Under the pieces are notes generated by a model, which was not told the origin of the DNA, searched no databases, and saw only the letters and a list, made by a program, of their open reading frames with translations. 64,000 nucleotides of DNA, from NCBI GenBank assembly GCA_963675135.1, contig OY776132.1, forward strand, positions 65,858,850 to 65,922,849. Direction: 5' to 3'. The stretch is from Galeopsis tetrahit (lineage: Eukaryota; Streptophyta; Magnoliopsida; Lamiales; Lamiaceae). This document shows positions 11,875 through 21,270 of the stretch, piece by piece (the first letter of the stretch is position 1; each line of letters opens with the position of its first letter). A program made the translations under genes and the position numbers.

Positions 11875-12379
11875 AAGTTTTAAAAAAATTGATTTTTTTT
11901 TTGAAATTGTTTCACAAATATGTGTCGATAGTATGCATTCCTGTCAACAAATTGTTGTCGACATCAATGCATACTATCGTCACTGGTTTGTCGAAAATGT
12001 GCTTTAAATTTTTTTGAAATTTCTTTTGTCCGGATTAGTTTTGAAATTTAGGTGAAATTATCGTAGGTGGAATTTATGTTGATTTGTGAGCAAAATTTTG
12101 GTGGGTGAAGTGAATTTTATGTTAGATTTATTGATAAAATATTTTTTTGGTTATGTTTGGGTGGCATTTGTGGGTGGCTGCCGGATATGGCGCCGGAGGT
12201 GATTGCCGAAGGGCTGGTGGTGTAATTAAGTTAAGGCTTAAAATTGGGGCGTGTATTTATTAGATCCCCTTTATTAAAAGGGAAATTTGGGTATTTTACA
12301 TATTTATTAAATTAATAAATGAGTGGAGGGAGTAGACTTAACAAAACTGGAGGGGTATATAGCCAGGGCCCAATTTAAA

Positions 12380-12713
12380 TTGCGTAAGTTGGGCCATGGT
12401 CCTCGGGAGTCTTTGGGCTTTGCATCAGTTCGGCCCAATTTAAATTGCGTAAATTTCTATCATCAGTCTGTCATTTTCGGAATTGATCGTATTTTAAAAA
12501 AATTGTATGAACAATTTATAATATCATTAGATTTCAATGATTTTTTAATATAAAAAAACTTGATCTTTACATTACGTCGTATTTTATTTTAAACCTAATT
12601 TTGTTGAAATGGTATAAAAGAATTTATAATTTTTGCACTAAATTTTGGAATCAACTTTATCTAATGTCAAAAAATCTGAATTTAAGTACCCGTACGGCCG
12701 TACCATACTGAAA
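12380..12713. other. Flank between MULEs 3 and 4
   Basis: There is no gene. The word CGGCCCAATTTAAATTGCGTAA occurs in part at 12366-12390 and again at 12431-12452, a small duplication that includes the TSD sequence of MULE 3. Confidence 0.4.
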
Positions 12714-13845
12714 AGGGTTTGACTATATGCACCTCCGATTTGTTTAAGGCCACTCCCCCGATTAATGCACTCTCCCTTAAATTTAATTAAGATAGATGCA
12801 CCCCTCAAATTGTCATAAATACCCTTTTTATCATTTTAATACTCCCTCTGTCCCATAAAAATTTGCACACTTTCCATATATGGATGTCCCATATCAATTT
12901 GCACACTCCCTAAAAGGAAATATTGTCATAACTCTCACCCTCAAAATATACACATATTTGCCCATATGTCATTACTTTTTCACACTCAACCTACCTTTTA
13001 CTTTATTTTATTAATAAAAGTTTACAAAATTATTCTTCAAAACATCACTCATTACACTTTTTTCTTACACATTTATTACATTTTTCAAATACACTCCCCT
13101 TATTAAATGCACCCCCAAACCCTATTTTCTTCATCCTTCACTCCTGCCCTCACCTCACCCCATCGCTGTTATGCCCTCACCTCACCCCACCCCATCGCTG
13201 CTATGGAGTAGAAGGAAAAAAAACCAACTCACTCATCCCCACCCCCACCGCCCCCAGCACCCTGCACACACCGTCCTTCTCCCTCTCCCCCCCTCCTCTG
13301 TTTTTTTTCCCATTTTTCTATGTTATTCCCCAACCCAAGCCCCCCTCTGCGCGCACGTTTGGAGTAGAAAAAGTATGTCTTCTCCCATTTTTTTTTTATT
13401 TTCAACACATCAGAGTCGATTATATACATTCTTGTCGATGAGAGTGTATATGGTCGAATTTGTTGTGTCAAAATTTTTTAAACTTTTTCGGCTATTGTTG
13501 GTCGACCATATAAATTCTCGTCGACAATAATTTGTCAACGAGAATGTATATGGTCGATCCTGGTGTGTCGATTTTTTTAAAAAATTTATTATTTTTTTCG
13601 GCAATTGTTGGTCGACTATATACACTTCCGTCGACAACAAATTGTCGACGAGAATGTATACGGTCGACCCTGGTGTGTTGAAATTTTAAAAAAAAAACTA
13701 AGATTTCAAAGTTTTTTTTTCTTTTAATTTTTGAGTTTTTTTTTTAGATTGGATGATGTTGGATGTCGGTTGTGGTGACTCAAAGTAGTGGTGGTGACCC
13801 TGGTGGGTTTTGGATCTTTTAAATCCCATAGTTGAAGAAAGGGAA
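12714..13845. mobile_element. MULE-type element, family member 4, right end lost
   Basis: The left end (GGGTTTGACTATATGCACC, then CCCCCGATTAATGCACTC) matches member 2. The family order follows: a C-rich block (13080-13340), AAAGTATGTCT then a T-tract near 13370, three tandem inverted GTCGAC modules of about 110 bp (13420-13680), and a G-rich block (13750-13800). No right terminal repeat is found before zinc-finger 3'-flank sequence begins at about 13846, so the element is truncated there. A Stowaway-like fragment (ACTCCCTCTGTCCC, 12840) interrupts its left part. Confidence 0.6.
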
Positions 13846-14442
13846 ACTGAAACTATAGGATAAATATTAATAGGCAAATGTTAAATAGATGAAATAGACT
13901 TATTTAGATATTTATTAATTACATATTTATCTCACAATAATTAAACACTTAAATAAATAAAATAGAGAGAGCTCTGAGATGAAACAAGGGGGGAGAGAGC
14001 TATATTATTCTCCAAATTTTGTCAGTCTTTTGATTTTTGACACTTTAATTTATGAAAAGTTGTGTTAACTTTACAACATTATTTGTTTGATTTTTTTTCA
14101 TAATTTTTCAATTTGTAATATTATTTATTTAATTTTTTTTATTTTTCTCCAAGTCGAAAGGTATTGTCATCTTTCATCATGTCTTGTAAACTTTTCTATT
14201 AATGCAAACATGTATTAATACACTTTAATAAACCATTTAAGATATTTAATTATAAATTATAATTACTTTTAGATAAATTATAGTAATTTTTATTATTTTT
14301 CTTCAAATCGAAGAGTATTAACTGCATTTAGTCATCCTCCATACTTCATCATATCTTGTAAGCTTTTATGTTAATGTAAGCATCTATTAACAGTTAACAC
14401 ACTTTAATAAACCATTTAATATAATAATACTTTTAGATAAAT
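13846..14442 (+). other. Orphan 3' flank of a lost zinc-finger paralog
   Basis: This DNA matches the 3' flanks of the zinc-finger copies in the window. Shared words include TTTAGATATTTATTAATTAC, GAGATGAAAC, CTTTTGATTTTTGACACTT and the AGTCGAAAGGTATTG segment. The orientation is as for copy 1. The gene body that should precede it is absent; MULE 4 lies there instead. The 3' edge (14433-14442) is the 10-bp target site of the next element. Confidence 0.7.
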
Positions 14443-15202
14443 CGGAAATGATATAGAGCCCACCAATTGTGCCCACCAGTTTTGCCCATCGCCTATGTGG
14501 CATTACCACGTCAATAAATTCTTATTTATATTTAATTTAAACTTAATCTAATATCAATATTTTATTTTTTTATCCATATCAATATTTTAAAAAATCTTTT
14601 TTTATATTTAATTTAATATTATCTCTATCAAATTACGCTAACTAACGCCATAAATCTTTTCTCAAATCTTTCCATCACCATTAATTTTTTCTCAAATCTT
14701 ACTTTTCTCAAATCTTTCCATCACCATTAATTTTTTCTCAAATCTTACATAACTCTAAACCTCTAAACTCATAAACCCTAAAACCCTACACCCTAAAACC
14801 CCTAAACCCTAAACCCCTAAAACCCTAAACCCTAAACCCCCTAAACCCTAAACCCCTAAAATCCTAAACCCTAAAACCGTAAACCCTAAGATTCAATTAA
14901 GATTTGATAATATATTAATATTACATTAAACTCACGCCACATATAAGATTTGAGAAAAAATTAATGGTGATGGAAAGATTTGAGAAAAGATTTATGGCGT
15001 TAGTTAGCGTAATTTGATAGAGATAATATTAAATTAAATATAAAAAAAGATTTTTTAAAATATTGATATGGATAAAAAAATAAAATATTGATATTAGATT
15101 AAGTTTAAATTAAATATAAATAAGAATTTATTGACGTGGTAATGCCACATAGGCGGTGGGCAAAACTGGTGGGCACAATTGGTGGGCTCTATATCATTTC
15201 CG
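14443..15202. mobile_element. Fold-back MULE-type element with telomere-like loop
   Basis: Two inverted arms of roughly 270-290 bp (about 14443-14735 and 14915-15202) match almost base for base, starting CGGAAATGATATAGAGCCCA. The 10-bp TSD TTAGATAAAT is perfect (14433-14442 and 15203-15212). The left arm contains a short internal duplication (CAAATCTTTCCATCACCATT twice). The loop between the arms is a degenerate telomere-type array, listed separately. No reading frame is present. Confidence 0.9.
14773..14889. repeat. Degenerate plant telomere-like repeat (CCCTAAA)
   Basis: About 16 units of CCCTAAA, CCCTAAAA and CCCCTAAA type run in tandem in one orientation. The plant telomere repeat is TTTAGGG/CCCTAAA. 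The array sits exactly in the loop of the fold-back element at 14443-15202. Confidence 0.85.
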
Positions 15203-15212
15203 TTAGATAAAT

Positions 15213-15561
15213 TATATGTTGCTAGAGTGAAATTCAACTTTTACAAATAAACTTAACTTAAAATTAGTTCATAAAATATTGAAAATTGAGCACTCTTGTT
15301 ATTTGGTTCAAGAATTGAAAAGGTTATCTACAACATTTGATGATTCGATTTAATGGTGAGGACTTTCAAATCAACAAGGGTTCGCAATGTGTCAAAGTAT
15401 TGACATTATGAGAAATAGAACCTATTTCAAAGAACGCATTATCGTTGGGTTGGGGCAACAATGTCAGGGTGGTTGGGGGCGAGTGACAAACAAGAATGAA
15501 ACAAGAATGAAATGAGAGGTATATCTACTAAAGATATTTTATAAGATAGAATGTACTATAG
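15213..15561. other. Intergenic DNA 5' of zinc-finger copy 1
   Basis: I see no gene or clear element here. It continues the flank interrupted by the fold-back element. Confidence 0.4.
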
Positions 15562-15721
15562 GGGCATGTTTGATAGCATAGACACGGATTATCTAAGATT
15601 AGGATGATAACTAAACTTTATAAATTTTAAAGCATAATTTACCCTTAATCTAACTTATCAAACAACCAATAAAAATGATATATAGTTAATCTAGGTTTAA
15701 TCTAAGCTATCAAACATGGCC
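15562..15721. mobile_element. Harbinger/Tourist-like MITE
   Basis: The ends are inverted copies (GGGCATGTTTGATAGC at the left, the complement of GGCCATGTTTGATAGC at the right). The 160-bp element is flanked by TAG on both sides. A 3-bp TSD and a GGGCATGTTTG-like end suit PIF/Harbinger MITEs, although the usual TSD is TTA/TAA, so the superfamily is tentative. Confidence 0.65.
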
Positions 15722-15889
15722 TAGGGTATATTTTATGGAGTAATTATTTTAAAATAAAAAACAAAGTAACGTGTACGTGTGTATACAAACCGCGTTCTCA
15801 CTTCGTCAAAATCATGCCACATTAATACACACAATTCACAATTTCCCAAAATACGCGTATTCCTCCTCACTAGTGATAACTATGCACTG

Positions 15890-16393
15890 AATTCTCCGGT
15901 ATTTCCGTACTGGCGTTCCTGATTCATCTTGAAGCAGGCACCCGAAGACGATTACTTCGCTGGATCTCCCGTCGCACTCACCGAAAGCGGCGGCGACGCC
16001 TCTCTCCGCCTCTCTCCACCTACGGTGTCAATCGTCGATTCTCATGACTGCAGTGTATGATGTAAGAGTTTTCCGTCGTACCAAGCGCTCGGCGGCCACA
16101 AATCGAGCCACCGGAATAAAACTATTGTCGCCGCCGTAACTGATATTCCGGCGTCTAATTGCACCTCCTGTGGTCCCCTCACGAGTGGCGGTTTTCATCA
16201 GTGCTCCACGTGTGGGAAGGGTTACGCGACGGGGCAGGCACTGGGAGGAATTAGATTAAACGGTGGCCGGAATTCTGTCGACGGTGGCAATGGTGATCTG
16301 TCGAGTGTTGTAAGCTACTCCGGCAGCGACGACGATTTTGATTTGAATACGTCGCCTCAGTCTCCAGGGCTAGATTTAACGCTTAAATTGTAG
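15890..16393 (+). pseudogene. ZAT-like C2H2 zinc-finger gene, copy 1, disabled
   Basis: The relic resembles a short plant C2H2 repressor of the two-finger ZAT (C1-2i) type. Finger 1 retains SFPSYQALGGHKSSH but has TGA in place of the codon after the second Cys region (GTATGATGTAAG near 16055). Finger 2 has CSTCGKGYATGQALGG but lacks the following HMRKH, so both zinc-binding histidines are gone; copy 4 shares this deletion. The C-terminus ends in LDLTLKL, an LxLxL EAR-type repression motif, followed by TAG at 16391. The N-terminal part before finger 1 is out of frame and I find no usable start. It is read as a decayed paralog of the copies at 19.8, 43.9 and 48.0 kb. Confidence 0.85.
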
Positions 16394-17060
16394 AATTTTT
16401 TCCATTTTTCATGGAAAAAATTAATTAAAATTCTAAACGTTTGCCCTAAAAATAAGGAGTTCAGTTTATTAATTGGATTGGTGCGTTTTACCTTTCATTA
16501 AAAAATAAGATAATTACTTAGATATTTATTAATTACATATTTATCTCATAACAACGTCACAATAAATAACGTACTCTGAGATAAAAACAGAGAACCCTGT
16601 ATAATTCTATAAAATTTTATTGTCCTTTGATTTTTGACACTTCTGAAAGGTTGTTAACTTTGTAACATTATTTATTTAAATTGTTTCATAATATTTCAAT
16701 TTGTAATATTATTTATTTAATTTTTCTTCAAGTTGAAGGGTATTGACTTCATGTAATCATCTTTCATCATGTCTTTCTCAAAGACTGAAGGAGTGTTAAA
16801 TAGAACTATGATGAAGTGCTACTCTCATTTATTTATTCTTCAAATCGGTTATTAGCTTAACTGATTAATTAGTTAATATTTATATTAGGTTTCCAGTTTG
16901 TAATTCTATCATTCTCTCTTCAGTTTAAAAACTTCGATCAATAAACACAATATGTACTTTTCTTCAAATTTCAGTCTGCAAATGTTAATATGACTTGTAA
17001 ACTTTTCTAACACACTTTAATAACCATTTAAGATAATAATATATACTTTTAGATAAATTA
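16394..17060. other. 3' flank of zinc-finger copy 1
   Basis: No gene. This is the common flank also seen next to the other copies (TTTAGATATTTATTAATTACATA, the GAGATAAAAACAGAGA and TTTGATTTTTGACACTT words), here read forward. Confidence 0.6.
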
Positions 17061-17365
17061 TACTCCGTCCCAACTTCACACCTACTTTTTCAGTCCTTTA
17101 GAAATTTCACTCATACAATATCTATAATATTACATTTAATGTAATTAACTTCCACACCTACTTTTTCGTTCTTTAGAAACTTTACTCATACAATATCTAT
17201 AATATTACATTTAATGTAATTATTTTTATGGTCCATATATACATGTAAGTCCATTCACTTACTTATTTTTTTTATAAAATTATATCTTAAAATTCTATTT
17301 ATTATAATATTTTTTAAAAAGTGAGTAAACAGTAAGTATGAAAGTTAAGATGGGACGGGGAAGTA
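17061..17365. mobile_element. Stowaway-like MITE with internal duplication
   Basis: The ends are TACTCCGTCCCAACTT and the complement of TACTTCCCCGTCCCATCTT, flanked by TA. This is the Stowaway (Tc1/mariner) signature. A segment of about 75 bp (CACACCTACTTTTTC...TTAATGTAATTA) is present twice in tandem near the left end. Confidence 0.75.
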
Positions 17366-18563
17366 ATTGTTTGATAATTAAATTTTAAATTAATTAAGGT
17401 CGCTATCATTGGAGTGAATTTCAACCTTTATCAGTAAAATATTGACCTCTTCTAATTTGGTTTTGTTGGTGGTGTTGTTTATACACAAATTCAATATTTT
17501 GTTTAGTTATTAAAGTAAGCTGCGTGTGATTTTGGTTTGATTTAATTAGTACAAGTGTACAACGTTGAAAAAATTTAATCAGTCAATTTTGACCTTAATG
17601 TTTATGGGATTGTCTTTTTTATGAACTAGTTTTGAGTTGAGTTTACTTGTAAAAATTGAATTTCACTCGGGCAACAAGAGCAATGGGAGTGACGTTGAGA
17701 ATTTAAATTGTAATTATCATACAATTATAATTTATCTAAACATATTATTATCTTAAATGTTTTTTTTTTTTTTTTCATGCAAAAACAAGGAGTGTCACAG
17801 TAGGCATGAGGATTGCCCAAGTAACAAAGAAATGAAAAGCAAAATAATAAACACAGCTAAAAGATAATCAAAAGGATAGAATCAGTGCTGATATAATTGT
17901 GTTATGTGGATAAGCCGCTCCATTCTTCGAAGGGTTTTGTGCATACTCTCGGAACAAAGCACGAGAACCAACTCCAAGTTCTCCCTTTAATTTAATTTAG
18001 AGAGTTTTCTTTTTCGAGTTTTCAAAAATGATGTCGTTTATAAAATTAAACAAATAATGTTATAAAGTTAACAACTTTTCAGGAACTAAAGTGTCAAAAA
18101 TCAAAAGACTAACAAAATTTGGATAATAATATAGCTCTCTCCCTCTCTGTTTCATCTCAGAGCGCTCTCTGTTTCATTTCAGAGCTCTCTATTTAAGTGT
18201 GAAATTGTTGTGAGATAAATATGTAATTAACAAATATCTGAAAGGTATAAAGCACAAACTCAATTAATAAACAATTTCAATTGTAATTTATCCAAAACTA
18301 TTATCATCTCAAATGGTTTATAAAAGTGTGTTAATAGATGCTTGCATTAACAGAAAAGTTTACATGATGGAGTATGAACCATGAGGTCCATGACTAAGAG
18401 CAATACTCTTGGACTTGAAGAAAAATGAAAAGAACTAAACAAAAAATTTTAAAAATTTATAAAAATAATGTTTCGAAGTTAAAATAATATGAAACAATTT
18501 AAATAAATTATGTTATAAAGTTAACATCGACTTTTCATGAGCTGGAAGTGTCAAAAATCAAAG
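17366..18563. other. Junction of two zinc-finger 3' flanks
   Basis: No gene. 17390-17640 matches 43210-43430 in inverted orientation, so it belongs to the 3' flank shared with copy 3. 17780-18200 matches 47365-47780 in the same orientation and is the flank of the minus-strand copy 2. Copies 1 and 2 are thus tail-to-tail, meeting near 17.65-17.77 kb at a T-run. Confidence 0.6.
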
Positions 18564-19636
18564 GGTTGGGCTGCTGTGTACTCAAGTACACGGTGTACTT
18601 GAGTCCAGCTATATAGAAAATATCTAATATATATATAATACATAACAAAATATTAAACAAAAGTCATTGTAGCTTAGTACCCACCTTCAACAAGTTTCGG
18701 AACTGGGTGTATTATTAATAATAATAAAAGTTCGAGAGACCCACCTTCAACAAGTTTTAAAAGTTCGAGAGACCCACCTTCAACAAGTTTCGGAACTGGG
18801 TGTATCATTAAGTAATAAATAATAAATTTTGTCAATTTTTTTATACATTATAAAAAGAGTGCAAGTACTAATAATATCATTAATTACACTTACTAATAAT
18901 ATTATTAAATAAAATTAATAATAATTTTTTTTTTAAATTAGCACCAATTTTTTTATCCATTATAAAAAAAGTGCAAGTACTAATAATATCATTAATTGCA
19001 CTTACTAATAATATCATTAATAGTAATAAAAGTGCAAGTAAAAAAAAAAAAAACATGTCAAATTAATAATAATTTTTTAAAAAAAATTTAGCATCAATTT
19101 TTCTAGATTATGAAAGTGCAAATACAAATAATCAAAAGGTGTATCATTAGCATACACTTTTTAGTTATAATATCATACACTTTTCAATTATAATAACATA
19201 CACTTTTCATTAATATATAACTTACATTTTTCATTAATAGAACATACACTTTTTAGTTATAATAACATACACTTTGAAGTTATAATAACATACACTTTTC
19301 ATTAATATAACATACACTTTTCAATAATAGATCATACACTTTGCAGTTATAATAACATACACTTTTCATTAATATATAACTTACATTTTTCATTAATAGA
19401 TCATAAACTTTTTAGTTATAATAACATACACTTTTCATTAAAAACAATGTTGCACTTTTCAATATAGTAACATACACTTTTAATTAAAAAAATAAAGATA
19501 CACTTTTTAGTTATAATATCATACACTTTTTTAAAAAAAATCGAAAAAAAAAAATTGAAAAAAAAAATTAAAAAAAAAAGTCAACTGTCAACTTTTGACT
19601 AGTCAAAGTCTACTCAGTACATACAAGACTTTGGCA
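18564..19636. mobile_element. Larger relative of the 245-bp MULE MITE
   Basis: The left end (GGTTGGGCTGCTGTGTACTC) resembles the left end of the elements at 1641 and 57565, and the right end is a degenerate inverted match (complement of AAGTCTTGTATGTACTGAGT). Flanking AAATCAAAG and AAATCAAAA would be a 9-bp TSD with one mismatch. The interior is a simple-sequence field: CACCTTCAACAAGTTTC repeats at 18680-18800 and about a dozen irregular copies of ACATACACTTTTCATTAAT at 19140-19530. Confidence 0.55.
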
Positions 19637-19811
19637 AAATCAAAAGATTATAGAACATCGGGTAGAGTTTTTGTGAGATAAATATAAATTAATTATCATA
19701 TTCTTTAATTCCTTAATAAAAGGGTACAACAACTAGACTACATTTTAGGCCATAATCCATTCCATTTCTAACAATTTTATTTAATTTTTTCCGTAAAAAA
19801 TAGAAAAAATT

Positions 19812-20292
19812 CTACAATTTAAGTGTTAAATCCAGCCCTGGAGAATGAGGAGGCGTATTCAAATCAGAGCCACCGTCGCTGCCGGAGTAGCTTGCAGAGC
19901 CATTGCTGCCGTCGATAGAATTCCGGCCAGCGTTTAATGTAATTCCGCCGAAGAAATGTTTACGCATGTGGCCGCCCAATGCCTGCCCCGTCGCGTAACC
20001 CTTCCCACACGTGGAGCACTCATGAATACCGCCACTCGTGTGGGGACCACAGGACGTGCAATTGGACGCCGGAATATCAGTCACGGCGGCGACAGCAGTT
20101 TTAATCCGGTGGCTCGATCGTTTTGTGGCCGCCGAGCGCTTGATAAGACGGAAAGCTCTTACCGCATACACCGCAGTCGTGAGAATCGACGATTGACGGT
20201 GGCTGAGACGGTTTCGGGACACCGTCGACGGAGGAAGAGGCATCGCCGCCGCTTTCGGTGAGTGCAACGGGCCACATACTGTGAGGTAATCT
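19812..20292 (-). pseudogene. ZAT-like C2H2 zinc-finger gene, copy 2, 3' part
   Basis: On the minus strand, finger 2 is complete (CSTCGKGYATGQALGGHMRKH, CX2CX12HX3H) and the protein ends in LDLTLKL, an EAR-type motif. Finger 1 is recognisable only across frame changes: the DNA for the QALGGH region is present near 20140 but read in another frame, which indicates two nearby indels. The 5' side stops at 20292, where the gypsy LTR begins; the missing N-terminal part continues beyond the far LTR at 36194. The 5 bases 20288-20292 (AATCT) are the gypsy target duplication. The downstream flank is shared with copy 4. Confidence 0.85.
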
Positions 20293-21015
20293 TGTTATAC
20301 CTAGTCAAAGAAGTCAATCTTTGACAAGTCAATCCTAGTCACCAGCTTACGTGGCGAGGACCAGTCAACAAAGTCGTGCGACGACTAGTCAACAAGACCA
20401 AGAAAATGTAATAGAATAGATGTATTTAATATATTTAAGTGCTCGCTCAAAGATGTTGGCGAGCACATGGATTAGTTAGCTGCTCGCCCAAATGTGTGGC
20501 GAGCACGTGTCTATCTTAGTTAAGAAAGTGTATTGAAGCCTTGGGAGACAGCATGGAGCGTGGCGACCACACTCCTCGACATGGTCCTCCGGCGACCACC
20601 GTAGCTCAGCTCCTCGGCATTTCGGCGAGGACGAGCACCAGAGGCGGTTTAGCATTAAATGCGCCATCAAATCACCTTTTCGGGCAGAAGACAGGTCCAA
20701 TAAGGGCGTGCCACGTGTAAAGGGCGGGCAGCCCCTAGAAACCACTATATAATGCCTAAAAGAGGCTCATTTGTACACAAGTTAGACAATTCCACCAAAT
20801 CACCCCAACCCAAAGCAATATACTCTCCCAAAGCTCTCAAGCTTTTAGCTTCTCCAAAAAGCTACTTCTTGTGTTCTTGCTTGTTCTTCTTTAGATCATC
20901 AAGATCATCATAATAACCCTTTTAAACACGTAATAAACCCCCGATCATTATACATGTTTGTCTCGTGCTAACAAATAGTCCACATCCGATTCAACCATCA
21001 AAAGCACGTACAACA
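20293..21015 (+). repeat. 5' LTR of the Tat-type gypsy element
   Basis: The limits are TG at 20293 and CA at 21015. A TATA-like ACTATATAATGCC lies at 20740-20752, with a probable start region just downstream. It is followed at 21017 by TTGGCGTTAGAAGGAGGGG, the likely primer-binding site. Differences from the 3' LTR seen by eye: GCTCGCTC/GCTCCCTC, CCGGCGACC/CCGACGACC, CTCGGCAT/CTCAGCAT, GGGCAGCC/GGACAACC, CCCCAACC/CCCAAACC and AAAAAGC/AAGAAGC. Confidence 0.95.
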
Positions 21016-21270
21016 TTTGGCGTTAGAAGGAGGGGACCTTTTACGTGTTAATCACTCTCAGTTTCGACCGATCATCGAGCGATCGGTTTGCAAACTCCGT
21101 TTTCAGGTTTTTAATCGGTAGTTCCACCTTTTAAAGCTTTGTTTACATATTTCCGTGTTCTTCGTGTTCTTGAATATTTGCTATATTCGAGACATATTTT
21201 GGAGTTTGATCTCCGTGTAACTTGTTTTTAAGCTTTAGTTGTTGTTACTTTGCTTCTAAGTAGTTGTAAT

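Larger units (their letters stand above)
10418..12370. mobile_element. MULE-type element, family member 3
   Basis: Terminal inverted repeats of about 40 bp begin GGCCCTG.CTATATACCCC and continue TCCAG.T.TGTTAAGT. A perfect 9-bp TSD, CAATTTAAA, flanks them (10409-10417 and 12371-12379). The interior keeps the family layout: a C-rich block (11345-11769), the donor-like CCAG|GTATGT at 11766-11775 with a T-tract, two GTCGAC hairpins (11791-11874 and about 11920-11990), then a G-rich block (12150-12225). No transposase is encoded. A hAT MITE is nested at 10609-11336. Confidence 0.85.
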
